In this document: positions 1-6,942 of the stretch, piece after piece
Numbering within the stretch: position 1 is the first letter of the stretch
Layout of the letters: the number at the start of each line of letters is the position of its first letter
IMG/VR virus record: IMGVR_UViG_3300049927_000087
Location: 1-40,204 of that record
Reading direction: 5' to 3' (one strand)
Source: a virus
Length of the DNA stretch: 40,204 nt
The notes under the pieces: model-generated
Seen by the model: the letters and a program-made list of their open reading frames with translations, nothing else
What the model was told of the DNA's origin: nothing
Database searches by the model: none
Position numbers and translations under genes: made by a program

Positions 1-127
1 CCGCGCCGATATAACCCGTCAGGCGCACGGTGGGGCACCGCCTAAGTCTGTTCGCAGTAGTTGATAAACCCGGCCGCTTCGGCGTCGCTGGCGAAACCGT
101 ACGTCGAAAAATTATTGCGTATATCGA
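1..127. repeat. Terminal direct repeat, left copy (contig circle overlap)
   Basis: Bases 1-127 are identical to 40078-40204. An exact repeat of 127 bases at both ends is what an assembler using 127-mers leaves on a circular or circularly permuted molecule. It falls inside the leftward operon rather than at a gene boundary, so it probably does not mark the physical virion end. P22-type phages package by headful and have permuted ends. Confidence 0.9.
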
Positions 128-290
128 TGTTGACTTGCAGCGGCTTGTTATCCTTGTCGATATGGTGTTTGCTCATGATGAATTGGAACGCGGCGTGGCG
201 CGCGTCAACCGTGCCGGGCGGCGGGAGCGCCGCCGCTTTCAGTCGCATGAACTCGGCAAGGTCCGCATCCGTGATTCGTGATCCGCTCAT
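42..290 (-). CDS. Conserved hypothetical protein, 82 aa
   Basis: The ATG at 288-290 was chosen over an upstream one because TGGAG lies at the right distance before it. The product is acidic to neutral, with FQFIMSKHH and a Gly/Phe-rich C-terminus, and has no signal peptide or membrane segment. I do not recognise the family. It begins two bases after the winged-helix-like gene and belongs to the leftward operon. The repeat makes its last part reappear at 40119-40204. Confidence 0.7.
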   Translation of the reverse strand: MSGSRITDADLAEFMRLKAAALPPPGTVDARHAAFQFIMSKHHIDKDNKPLQVNIDIRNNFSTYGFASDAEAAGFINYCEQT

Positions 291-292
291 TT

Positions 293-634
293 TTACTCCA
301 ATCTGTGCATTCGCCCCGCGCACTGGACGGGTAGAGCCATCAGCCCGAGCGCGGAGCAAAGCGGGCTGTCGTCAAATCGTTTCGGTCCTGATTGCCGCGT
401 CCGCAAGTATGCGCGCCCTTCGTCAGTTAGTACATTCCACGGCCGGGCGGTCGGGCTGAATTCATCGAGCGCAAGGTAGCCGGTGGCGCGCATCCTAGCG
501 AGCCGCTTGGCCGCGCTATGCAACGTCAGATCGAAATGGTCGCGCACTTGCGCCGTCGTCACGCCGCCGGCCGACAGCGCGCGCTCTAACGCCCAGTGCC
601 GGATTACTACGTCCGTTTTTATTCGGCGATTCAT
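293..634 (-). CDS. Winged-helix-like DNA-binding protein, 113 aa
   Basis: Residues about 20-75 look like a winged helix: a helix with TTAQVRDHFDLT, a recognition-type helix SAAKRLARM, then a turn and a beta wing leading to LTDEGRAYL, as in MarR-like or small phage regulators. The start at 632-634 has GAAGGGAA upstream and overlaps the Lar-like stop as ATGA. Longer in-frame starts would add an unlikely Pro/Arg-rich leader. The position at the end of the early arm would suit a late or feedback regulator, but that is inference. Confidence 0.65.
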   Translation of the reverse strand: MNRRIKTDVVIRHWALERALSAGGVTTAQVRDHFDLTLHSAAKRLARMRATGYLALDEFSPTARPWNVLTDEGRAYLRTRQSGPKRFDDSPLCSALGLMALPVQCAGRMHRLE

Positions 635-1407
635 TTCGTATTCCCTTCGGCGGCTTGGGCGGATTGGCGGGCGATTCGGTCCAGCCGTTCCAGTTCCGCG
701 ACGATCAGCGCACCAGCCCGGATGAGGTCGCGGCGCGGCAGTTTTGGATTCCACCATTCCACATCGAACGGCCAGAATGACGGCGGCTCGTTCGCGTAGG
801 CGTCGCGGTTCGGGTTGACCATGTCGCCAGCATTGAGCGCGTAAGCCGCTGCTGCGGTAGCAAGTGCGCCTTGATAGCCGATGCGGTCGTCATGCTCCGC
901 CGTCCAACCCTCGGCGCTGATCTGCCGCGCCCGCTCTGCCGCAATTTCGCCAACCGGGCCGTCCAGTTTGGCGCGTAGGCTGGCGTTCTCGGCGCGCAGC
1001 TTTGTTTCCAAGCAACACGAACACGGACGGCATATCGGCAAGTGCACGGCGCAGTCGTGCGAATGAACAAGATTCGCTTCCTCGCGCGCGACAATACCAG
1101 CCACGTTCTTACGTGCCTGTTCCACGATTTCAAGGAACTTCTTGTCATCCGCCACATCCTCCGGCGGCTCCGCTCCTCGGGATGCGCGGCGGTTCCAGTT
1201 TGCTATTCCGTCTGCAATGCTGTCAGAGGAATACGATAAGCCGATGCCCCAGATGCGAGCCGGCGGTCCAGCGGCATCGCACTCTTGACAAACAGCGAGA
1301 GGGAACTCGCCATCGTCGGTGCAATGATCCGAACCGTGCGGATCAATATCGACCGACCCACAAAACGGGCACGGCAGCAGCGGAGGAGTAACGGAGGAGG
1401 CGGTCAT
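631..1407 (-). CDS. Lar-like zinc-ribbon protein with phage C-terminal domain, 258 aa
   Basis: Near the N-terminus CPFCGS, then CQECDAAGP and a following NWNRR, matches the Lar restriction-alleviation zinc ribbon (CPFCG...CxxC-GA...WNxR). A second cluster (CAVHLPICRPCSCC) lies mid-protein, followed by a short coiled coil. The C-terminal third (ERARQISAEGWTAEHDD ... WPFDVEWWNPK ... DLIRAGALIVAELERLDR) is a domain common in phage proteins and of unknown function. Lar of Rac modulates type I restriction; whether this protein does so is inference. ATGA overlaps join it to both neighbours, and GAGGAGAG precedes the start. Confidence 0.75.
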   Translation of the reverse strand: MTASSVTPPLLPCPFCGSVDIDPHGSDHCTDDGEFPLAVCQECDAAGPPARIWGIGLSYSSDSIADGIANWNRRASRGAEPPEDVADDKKFLEIVEQARKNVAGIVAREEANLVHSHDCAVHLPICRPCSCCLETKLRAENASLRAKLDGPVGEIAAERARQISAEGWTAEHDDRIGYQGALATAAAAYALNAGDMVNPNRDAYANEPPSFWPFDVEWWNPKLPRRDLIRAGALIVAELERLDRIARQSAQAAEGNTK

Positions 1408-1559
1408 CGCCCTCTCCTCACAACCCAAGCGGCGACGACCGCGATCAGCAGCAATGCGAAAACGCTCGGTTCTGGCACCGACTGCGGCGGCGTGTTGTGC
1501 CACGGCTGGCATTGCCCGGGACCGGGTGGCGAGAAACAAATCTCCTCGATCGTCGTCAT
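1404..1559 (-). CDS. PEP-CTERM-like tail-anchored small protein, 51 aa
   Basis: The C-terminus reads VPEPSVFALLL, a hydrophobic run, then VVRRGR. This is the three-part PEP-CTERM signal (VPEP motif, transmembrane helix, Arg-rich end) used by exosortases. There is no N-terminal signal peptide, so as it stands it would be tail-anchored with about 30 residues in the cytoplasm. Two cysteines (C8, C17) and several prolines precede the motif. The start is fixed by a 4-base ATGA overlap with the gene before it, and its stop overlaps the next start the same way, so the gene is almost certainly translated. Function unknown. Confidence 0.75.
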   Translation of the reverse strand: MTTIEEICFSPPGPGQCQPWHNTPPQSVPEPSVFALLLIAVVAAWVVRRGR

Positions 1560-1924
1560 GGCCTGTACACCTGTGATTGCCATTGCATCGTCGGCCGCTT
1601 GTGCGCGCCCTTGTTGAGCGACGGCGCGTAGCCGTCCGGCTTGATGATGAAGTCGCGCCGGCACTTGACTGCTACCGCGCCCCATGCCCTCGGATCAGGT
1701 GCCGCCGGCAGCCCGCGGGCTTCGGCATAGTCGCGCACCGTTTCGAGCGCAAATCGCTGATGGTGCCGGGCGAATGTGAGCAGATGCGCCCGAGCGAGCA
1801 AAATCCAGCCGCGGACTTCGCGGTCGGCATGGGCCGCCGCCCGCGCTATGCCCTCGTCACGCTCCGCAGCGCCCGGCGACCTATCCACGATGCTCCGGCC
1901 GGTTTGAACGATGCCAGCGGTCAT
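1556..1924 (-). CDS. Conserved phage protein, 122 aa
   Basis: Sits directly after the recombinase with an ATGA overlap. The middle and C-terminal parts (ALETVRDYAEARGLPAAPDP, RAWGAV, ending SQVYRP) resemble a small phage family often found beside recombination and replication genes. The GLP.P.D.RAWG segment followed by a basic stretch could be a winged helix. No catalytic motif is visible. Function unknown. Confidence 0.7.
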   Translation of the reverse strand: MTAGIVQTGRSIVDRSPGAAERDEGIARAAAHADREVRGWILLARAHLLTFARHHQRFALETVRDYAEARGLPAAPDPRAWGAVAVKCRRDFIIKPDGYAPSLNKGAHKRPTMQWQSQVYRP

Positions 1925-2943
1925 TTTGCGCCCTCCAGCTCGATCCGGCGGAGCTTGGCGGCGTCGCGGAGCTGCGCGAAGTCCGGCGGCCCGAGCTTGT
2001 CGCCAAGGGACAGCGCCAAGTCGACCGCATCGGCGTTGATCGACTGCTCGACCATCGTTAGCAGCTCGGCCAGCGTCGGCGCTGGCGGCGCCGGCTGCCG
2101 GCTCCCCTTCGCGCGCTCGGCGACGCGGGCACGGGCGGCGTCAAAGTCCGGCCCTTTTTGCGGTGCTGGCTCCGATTTTTCGACAGTCGCTTCGACCGCT
2201 GTTTTTTCCGGCCCCGCCTGCGCATCGGGAAGTTTCTCGCCCGCCGGTTTGTCCGTGAGCTGCGCGGGCTCGCCGTCGCCGATAGTGCGCTCGCTCACAA
2301 TCTCCGCGTTGATCGTTTCGAGCTTGCCGCCCGTCGGGCGAGCTGCGCGATCGCCCTCGATGATCCGCTCGGCTTCATCCTCGTCATAGATGCCCGCGAA
2401 TCCGAACGCCATGCGCGCACACTGGATCAGCGCTTTGTGCCGCAACATGCGCGACGGATGCGATTTCCACGGACCAGACGAATCGCGAAAGCACTCCGCC
2501 AAAAACTCGCGCGCCTTGGTCGGGTGCTCGCGATCGCGCCGGTAGATAACGGCCTCGATCCATTGCGGCGAGCCCTTATGCTTTTCGCCTTCACTCGGCG
2601 GCCCATATTCGAATTCGACGCCGTTATACGTTTCCTGTTCATTGATAATGCGCAGCCAGCCGTCGACGGACACGACGGGCACGATCGCACCGCCCTGCCC
2701 CTCGAATGCGAAAATCTCGCGGGTAAACGGATTGAGCTTGTGCTGATCGGCAACGACCATGACGGCCGCGATCTGCGCGTTGCTCGCTTCGCGATTGTTC
2801 GGCAGCTTGAACACCGTCGCTTTTAGCGTTTTCCAAAGCGCATCCTGATCGATGCCAAAGCGTTGCGCGAGCCGCGCGACGAGCAACCGCTGTTCACCTT
2901 GTACCATCGCCGTCGCTTCGACGGGTTTCGCTGCGTCATTCAT
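1921..2943 (-). CDS. bet: Phage recombination protein Bet / RecT-type single-strand annealing protein, 340 aa
   Basis: Residues about 20-200 match the Bet/RecT annealing family: DALWKTLKATVF, a region with QIAAVMVVADQHKLNPFTRE, VVSVDGWLRIIN, WIEAVIYRRD and the conserved PSRMLRHKALIQCARMAFGF. The last 140 residues are a low-complexity Ala/Pro/Glu tail ending in a short helical region. Such proteins anneal complementary strands after a partner exonuclease has resected DNA. The YqaJ/RecE-like exonuclease is immediately upstream (15-bp gap), giving a complete two-gene recombination module. Confidence 0.92.
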   Translation of the reverse strand: MNDAAKPVEATAMVQGEQRLLVARLAQRFGIDQDALWKTLKATVFKLPNNREASNAQIAAVMVVADQHKLNPFTREIFAFEGQGGAIVPVVSVDGWLRIINEQETYNGVEFEYGPPSEGEKHKGSPQWIEAVIYRRDREHPTKAREFLAECFRDSSGPWKSHPSRMLRHKALIQCARMAFGFAGIYDEDEAERIIEGDRAARPTGGKLETINAEIVSERTIGDGEPAQLTDKPAGEKLPDAQAGPEKTAVEATVEKSEPAPQKGPDFDAARARVAERAKGSRQPAPPAPTLAELLTMVEQSINADAVDLALSLGDKLGPPDFAQLRDAAKLRRIELEGAK

Positions 2944-2958
2944 TGTCGGCCCTCCGGG

Positions 2959-3813
2959 TTAAGCGTCAAAGCGCGTCGCCCAAGTGGGCAGCACGAGCGT
3001 CGTGATTCGTTCATCGTATCCGATCCATTTCCCGGCAGCGAGCGCGTCGCGGTAGCGCGCATACGCTTCGTCCATCAGCCGCTTGCCGGCCATGATCGCG
3101 GAGCGGTCCAAGTCGTACACCGCAACCGCGTGCGGCTCCTCCGACTCGACGCAAATCATCGCGAAAAACTCCGGCGTCTCGTTGAACACGGCTTCATGCG
3201 CATTGTGGTATTGCGCGCCCTGCAAGTGATATTGGAAATTCGCGGCCGACTTGCGGAATTCCTGCGGCGATGCATCCTTCGTCGTTTTAACATCTAGAAT
3301 GCCGCCGAAGTTGATCGCGTCGAGCCGCGCCTTGCACGGTACATCGTATTGTCCGTCGCGCCAGAACAGGGAGACTTCGGTATAGGCGCCGCGCAACAGG
3401 CGACGAGCTGCCGGGCTGGCGCGGATCGCTGCGATGCACTTCGCCGCCGCCGCGTGCTCGGCCGGCGCGAGCACGATCTTGCCGGCGTGCTCGGCGCAGA
3501 ACGCGGCAAACTCCGCCTTGCCGGCGTTGCTGCGCTTGTTGAACGTCGGCGACAGCACGACGCGCGACACGTAGCGGTCAGGCTCCAGCACGCCGCAGTG
3601 TACGGCCGTGCCGAATTCCATCGTCTCCGTTGGCTCGCTCGGCTGATCGCGCATCAGCTTGTAATGCATCGGCGAGCGGAGAATTTTCTTCGCTCCGCTC
3701 GCCGATATTGCTTCGATTGCATGGTACGTCGTCTCCGGCATCCGATAATAAACGCCGTCGTAAATCGGCGGGTCATCGATCGGTCCGACAACTTCGGCGA
3801 TCGCTTCGCTCAT
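2959..3813 (-). CDS. YqaJ/RecE-like PD-(D/E)XK exonuclease, 284 aa
   Basis: The PD-(D/E)XK core is visible: H72 in FGTAVHCGVL, E146 in TEVSLFW, D165 in CKARLDAI, D174-V-K176 in GILDVKTT, and the QYHLQGAQY helix near 195-203. This is the layout of RecE/lambda-exonuclease-like enzymes (DUF3799/YqaJ type) that degrade one strand of duplex ends. It lies just before bet and should supply the 3' overhangs for it. The ATG at 3811-3813 was chosen because it overlaps the small membrane gene as ATGA; the upstream 76-residue extension is Arg-rich and non-protein-like. Confidence 0.9.
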   Translation of the reverse strand: MSEAIAEVVGPIDDPPIYDGVYYRMPETTYHAIEAISASGAKKILRSPMHYKLMRDQPSEPTETMEFGTAVHCGVLEPDRYVSRVVLSPTFNKRSNAGKAEFAAFCAEHAGKIVLAPAEHAAAAKCIAAIRASPAARRLLRGAYTEVSLFWRDGQYDVPCKARLDAINFGGILDVKTTKDASPQEFRKSAANFQYHLQGAQYHNAHEAVFNETPEFFAMICVESEEPHAVAVYDLDRSAIMAGKRLMDEAYARYRDALAAGKWIGYDERITTLVLPTWATRFDA

Positions 3814-3983
3814 TTCGTCGTCGCGATCGCGACCATGACGGCGACGAAACCGAGCAGCATTCCAATAGCGAACGCGATTATCGGCGGCGGGTGCAACGTC
3901 GCTGATACAGCGACGGACACTGCGGCGGCGCCGATGCCCGCGATAATCGTGCGTGCGCCGAGTCGCGCCATGTACGATTTCAT
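3810..3983 (-). CDS. Small two-helix membrane protein, 57 aa
   Basis: Reading 3983 to 3810 gives a 57-residue protein with a basic start (MKSYMARLGARTIIAG), a first hydrophobic helix at about 13-30, an HPPP turn, and a second at about 35-54 (IIAFAIGMLLGFVAVMVAIA). Start and stop both form ATGA overlaps with neighbouring genes, which is strong evidence for a real gene. It may be a membrane-directed early factor such as an exclusion or host-takeover peptide; this is inference. Confidence 0.75.
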   Translation of the reverse strand: MKSYMARLGARTIIAGIGAAAVSVAVSATLHPPPIIAFAIGMLLGFVAVMVAIATTK

Positions 3984-4210
3984 TCTGGCTCCGCGCTCGC
4001 GTCGTCGACCGGGAATTGCGCGCCGTGTTTGATAAGTGCATCCTGATCCGCGATCGGCGCTTCGTAAATCTTTTTCGTGTAGAAACGGATCGCCGCCGCT
4101 TCGCTCGCCGCGCGAATCAGTGCAACCGCGATGCCGTTTTCGAACAGCACGCGAATCGGGGTCTTGCGCGCCGGTTTTGCTTCCGGCGTTGCTGCCGTTG
4201 TGTTTGCCAC
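3980..4210 (-). CDS. Hypothetical protein, 76 aa (GTG start)
   Basis: GTG at 4208-4210 is preceded by GGAGGG six to seven bases upstream, far better than the ATG at 4294. The product has an Ala/Thr/Pro-rich N-terminus and a compact domain (IRVLFENGIAVALIRAAS ... YTKKIYEAPIADQDALIKHG). No membrane segment. I do not recognise it. The stop overlaps the next start as ATGA. Confidence 0.65.
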   Translation of the reverse strand: MANTTAATPEAKPARKTPIRVLFENGIAVALIRAASEAAAIRFYTKKIYEAPIADQDALIKHGAQFPVDDASAEPE

Positions 4211-4303
4211 GTCATACCCTCCAATGTGAATGATCGGGCGACGGCGCCCGGAGACGCCAATCCCCTCGCACGGGCAGCGCCGCCGCTCGATCATTCGTTG
4301 CCG

Positions 4304-4567
4304 CTACGCGAAGCGCAGCGGTTTGTTCTTATGCTGGACGCCGACCTTGAAAAAAAGCCAATCGTCTCCGAGCAATTTAACCGAGCGTCGCCATTTCCGG
4401 CGGTGCGATTGCACTTGCCGCCAGCTCATGCCGCGGAGCAGCGGGAACGCGAAGCGCGACCAGTGCCGCAGCTCGCGCTCTGACAGTGCGGACAAACGCG
4501 ACGGCCGCTCGCTCGGCGCGAGCGCGGGCGCTTCGGGCGACAGCTTCAAGCTGACTCTGTTGCGCAT
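4304..4567 (-). CDS. Basic hypothetical protein, 87 aa
   Basis: ATG at 4565-4567 has GGAGAAG just upstream. The product is strongly basic and tryptophan-containing (ELRHWSRFAFPLLRGMSWRQVQSHRRKW, shown in part), with a core like a small nucleic-acid-binding fold. Its composition is more protein-like than the competing frame. It overlaps the 3' end of the 183-aa gene by 191 nt in another frame. Function unknown. Confidence 0.6.
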   Translation of the reverse strand: MRNRVSLKLSPEAPALAPSERPSRLSALSERELRHWSRFAFPLLRGMSWRQVQSHRRKWRRSVKLLGDDWLFFKVGVQHKNKPLRFA

Positions 4568-4928
4568 TTTGCTTCTCCGTTTCGAGTCGAATAACGCGGC
4601 GGATAAGATGCAACGCGATTTCCTTCGCGTGCGAATCAACGTACAGTATCGGCATACATAGCATCGCCGCGTCGACCGGCTCGACTCCGTAAAACGCGAC
4701 GAACGCGGCAAGCCCGACGTACCGGCGATACCGCATCCCGCCGCTCAGAGTGCCGCGCCATTCCGCCGGCAGCTTGAGCCCCGCCGGCTTTACACCGTCC
4801 GCGACAAACTCTGGAATGCGCGACGTGATCCCGCAGAGACAATGATTCCAATCCGAAACATCAAATAGCGTGCTCGGCTTCGCCACTTCCGCCGCCAACC
4901 GTTGCAGGCGATCGATTCTGACTTGCAT
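4377..4928 (-). CDS. Hypothetical protein, up to 183 aa
   Basis: ATG at 4926-4928 has a very good GGAGGGAG site. The first 120 residues look like a folded domain with a Cys pair (WNHCLCGI), GGMRYRRYVGLAAFVAFYG and LCMPILYVDSHAKEIALHLI. The last 60 residues become Ala/Arg-rich and lie over the next gene in another frame, so that part may be loosely constrained. No family recognised. Confidence 0.6.
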   Translation of the reverse strand: MQVRIDRLQRLAAEVAKPSTLFDVSDWNHCLCGITSRIPEFVADGVKPAGLKLPAEWRGTLSGGMRYRRYVGLAAFVAFYGVEPVDAAMLCMPILYVDSHAKEIALHLIRRVIRLETEKQNAQQSQLEAVARSARARAERAAVAFVRTVRARAAALVALRVPAAPRHELAASAIAPPEMATLG

Positions 4929-5052
4929 AGCGCTCCCTCCATTGTTGACACACTCCCGCGCCAATCAGGTGCGGATACTTGTATGCGCTGCATTCGCACG
5001 TCTGCCGCGAAAGTGGCGCAGCCTTCGACGAAATGTACGGTAGAACTGTCAC
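4861..5052 (-). CDS. Small Cys-containing protein, 63 aa (GTG start)
   Basis: GTG at 5050-5052 overlaps the stop of the 84-aa gene as GTGA, suggesting coupled translation. The product contains CEC-(x)6-YPHLIGAGVCQQW, reminiscent of short phage proteins with C-x-C...YP...GxGxC metal-binding patterns. Its last third runs over the start of the 183-aa gene (68 nt), including that gene's ribosome-binding site. Confidence 0.5.
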   Translation of the reverse strand: MTVLPYISSKAAPLSRQTCECSAYKYPHLIGAGVCQQWRERYASQNRSPATVGGGSGEAEHAI

Positions 5053-5303
5053 GCGGCCAGCTTCGGGCCGGGCGGCGGCTCGTCGTCGCGCTTTTTCATG
5101 CGCTCGACGAGCATCGCATCGGCCATCGCGTACGATGCGGCGGCCGTCGTCTCGACGGATATCCCGGGCGTCTTTAGGATCGCGCTCGCCGCAATCAGCT
5201 CGCGCAAAACAACGATCGCGAAAGCATCGCGCAGCGTCATGCCTGGATGCAGCGGGCTCGGGAATGCCGGGCCGCCTTTGCTTGTGGGCTGTTGTGGATT
5301 CAT
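5049..5303 (-). CDS. Conserved phage protein, 84 aa
   Basis: The core reads PLHPGMTLRDAFAIVVLRELI ... AAASYAMADAMLVERMKK, a pattern shared by many short phage proteins of unknown function (GMTLRDxFA...AYxxADAML). It is predicted helical and soluble. The ATG at 5301-5303 overlaps the upstream stop as ATGA. Longer starts would add an Arg-rich, non-protein-like leader. Confidence 0.75.
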   Translation of the reverse strand: MNPQQPTSKGGPAFPSPLHPGMTLRDAFAIVVLRELIAASAILKTPGISVETTAAASYAMADAMLVERMKKRDDEPPPGPKLAA

Positions 5304-5944
5304 GCCGGCACCAGCATCATTGCGCGCCCGTATTGAAAATGCAGCTCGCGCTCGGCGTCCCGCCCAACTTCTCGCGCCATCGATTCGAGTATCGGCATTC
5401 CGCTGTCGATCGATTGCAAAATCTCTGCCCGCGTCGCTTCGCGGCCCTCCGCGTACCACAAGCATTCGACCGGATCGCCGAGCCGGATAAGCCAACCGTT
5501 GTCGGTGCGGAACGTCTCAAAGCTCGTCGTCAGCCATACGAGCGTGACGCCGGGATTGCGCGCAAGCATGATACCGCCGGGCTCCACGACGCCGCTCGGC
5601 ATGTTTGCGTCGCGCCGCTGCGCCTTCGGCAGCGTCAGGAACGGGCAGGCCGTCGCGCCGAATACCGCGCAGTCGCGATGACTCGGCGGCTCGCTCGATA
5701 CACGATTGACGGCGCACATCGGCCCGATGACGAATGCTCGGCGACCGCGCAGCTCTTGTCCGCAGAGCCAACACAAGCTACGGGCGACACACTCCACGCG
5801 AAAATCCCCGCGCATTACACGAAAATCGGGAACGCCATCGATCCATTCGACGAACGCCGGAACGGGATACCCGCGTGCATCGATCGGCAACCGTTGCATA
5901 CGCGGCGGCACTGGCGGCAATCCCTTGCGCAGCTCCGGCCTCAT
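5300..5944 (-). CDS. Conserved phage protein with zinc-binding motifs, 214 aa
   Basis: The conserved features are MQRLPIDARGYPVPAFVEW, CWLCGQELRGRRAFVIGPM, CAVNRVSSEPPSHRDCA and ACPFLTLPKAQRR. This is a widespread phage family whose Cys and His residues probably bind zinc. The C-terminal half is alpha/beta and carries ECLWYAEGREATRAEIL. Its biochemical role is unknown. ATGA overlaps join both neighbours. Confidence 0.8.
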   Translation of the reverse strand: MRPELRKGLPPVPPRMQRLPIDARGYPVPAFVEWIDGVPDFRVMRGDFRVECVARSLCWLCGQELRGRRAFVIGPMCAVNRVSSEPPSHRDCAVFGATACPFLTLPKAQRRDANMPSGVVEPGGIMLARNPGVTLVWLTTSFETFRTDNGWLIRLGDPVECLWYAEGREATRAEILQSIDSGMPILESMAREVGRDAERELHFQYGRAMMLVPA

Positions 5945-6156
5945 GGGCGCCCCTTGCGATGCTCCGCGATATATTCCTCGCGCGTCGCAACGCTCACGAC
6001 GTACGGCGCCGGCTTGCCCGCCTTATCCTTGTACTCCAGACCTTGCGCGACTTGCGACGCAATGAACAGCTCGGCGTCCCATGCGCGGAAATGCTGCACC
6101 GGGCCGCCGCCGTGCCGCAGAAAAACGTCGCGCCCGCTCAATCCTTGCTCGTCCAT
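5941..6156 (-). CDS. Hypothetical protein, 71 aa; first gene of a leftward sub-cluster
   Basis: ATG at 6154-6156 has an excellent GGAGGGAG site. The product is soluble (FRAWDAELFIASQVAQGLEY, then VVSVATREEYIAEHRKG). No family recognised. The 105 bp upstream are AT-richer and contain a palindrome, so this may be the first gene of a separately transcribed block. Confidence 0.65.
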   Translation of the reverse strand: MDEQGLSGRDVFLRHGGGPVQHFRAWDAELFIASQVAQGLEYKDKAGKPAPYVVSVATREEYIAEHRKGRP

Positions 6157-6182
6157 CGTGCTCCCTCCAAGCTAGCGACTAT

Positions 6183-6200
6183 CTTGCGGCTTTCCGCAAG
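6183..6200. promoter_or_regulatory. Inverted repeat, candidate operator in a gap between leftward genes
   Basis: CTTGCGG-CTTT-CCGCAAG is a perfect 7-bp inverted repeat, 26 bp upstream of the 71-aa gene. Read leftward it contains TTGCGGAAA, also present in the spacer of the predicted leftward early promoter near 11852. A weak leftward promoter (TTGCGT, 17 bp, CAAGAT) would hold it in the spacer. Operator function is inference; an RNA hairpin is the alternative. Confidence 0.4.
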
Positions 6201-6261
6201 CAAACGCAATAGGCTTTTGTCGATTTCCCGAAAAGATTTCAGATTCCCCGGCGATTTTTGG

Positions 6262-6591
6262 TCACGCGCCATCGCGCATAGCTCGGGCAATCAGCTCCCG
6301 ACAAATCGCCGTCAGCTCTTGCCCGGCGCCGGCTGTCGTCAGCTCGTGCAGCGCGAGCCGCGCCGCATCCGTCAGCTCGTCGAACAGCAACACGCGGCCG
6401 AGCGCCTTAGTCAGCAGCCCGACATTCTGCCCCGCGTCGAACATCAGAGCGTTAAAGTCGTCGGTCGGCGGCACGCCTAGCGCCATCGTCTCCCGCACGC
6501 GCACGTTCGTCTGATCGACCTTTTCCGCGATGACTGTCGCCAGCGCCTTGCGCATTGCTTCCGTACGTTGTTGTGCTGTTACTTCGCTCAT
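6262..6591 (-). CDS. Hypothetical protein, 109 aa
   Basis: ATG at 6589-6591 follows a GGGAGCGG site. The product is mostly helical: EAMRKALATVIAEKV, then VPPTDDFNALMFDAGQNVGLLTKALG and a C-terminal helix ELTAICRELIARAM. No transmembrane segment. It resembles the gene immediately upstream in size and in having a helical C-terminus, but I cannot claim homology. Function unknown. Confidence 0.65.
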   Translation of the reverse strand: MSEVTAQQRTEAMRKALATVIAEKVDQTNVRVRETMALGVPPTDDFNALMFDAGQNVGLLTKALGRVLLFDELTDAARLALHELTTAGAGQELTAICRELIARAMRDGA

Positions 6592-6592
6592 A

Positions 6593-6838
6593 CTATCCGC
6601 TCCCTTTGTAATCGACCGCGCGGCCCTCAAGCCTCGCGATCAGCTCGTGCAGCGCCGCGATCATGTCCGCTCGCTCCGCGTTGCTGATGTAGTTGAGCCG
6701 GCCCGCGTCGCCAAAGTCGAACATCAGCACTACGAATCCAGTCTTGCGCGGGCGCACGTCGCCGTTTAATTCATCGTCGATCGCCCGGCCAAGCGCGCGC
6801 ATCGTAGCAATATACTTCGGCTCGATCGGCTCGCCCAT
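6593..6838 (-). CDS. Hypothetical protein, 81 aa
   Basis: ATG at 6836-6838 shares one base with the TAA of the 34-aa peptide gene (TAATG). The product has RKTGFVVLMFDFGDAGRLNYISNAERADMI, shown partly, a pattern seen in small phage proteins (VVL.F.FG..GR.NYISNA.R.DM). Probably a soluble alpha/beta protein; function unknown. Confidence 0.7.
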   Translation of the reverse strand: MGEPIEPKYIATMRALGRAIDDELNGDVRPRKTGFVVLMFDFGDAGRLNYISNAERADMIAALHELIARLEGRAVDYKGSG

Positions 6839-6942
6839 TAGCCGAGCCCGAGCACGCGCATCAGCAACAGCACGACACGCGCCCAAATGTAGACGTTCAA
6901 CAACGACAGCATCGTCGCCGCGATGCGCCAACCGATCGTCAT
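6838..6942 (-). CDS. Single-pass membrane peptide, 34 aa
   Basis: ATG at 6940-6942 overlaps the upstream stop (ATGA) and the stop at 6838-6840 shares a base with the next ATG. The peptide is MTIGWRIAATMLSLL then a hydrophobic helix ending LLLMRVLGLG. One membrane helix of about 20 residues with flanking Arg. Coupling at both ends supports it despite its size. Function unknown. Confidence 0.65.
   Translation of the reverse strand: MTIGWRIAATMLSLLNVYIWARVVLLLMRVLGLG

Noticed and set aside
4979-6175. 398-aa plus-strand frame across the leftward small genes
   Set aside because: Arg/Ala/Cys-rich composition and no start signal; the minus strand holds conserved phage genes joined by ATGA overlaps.
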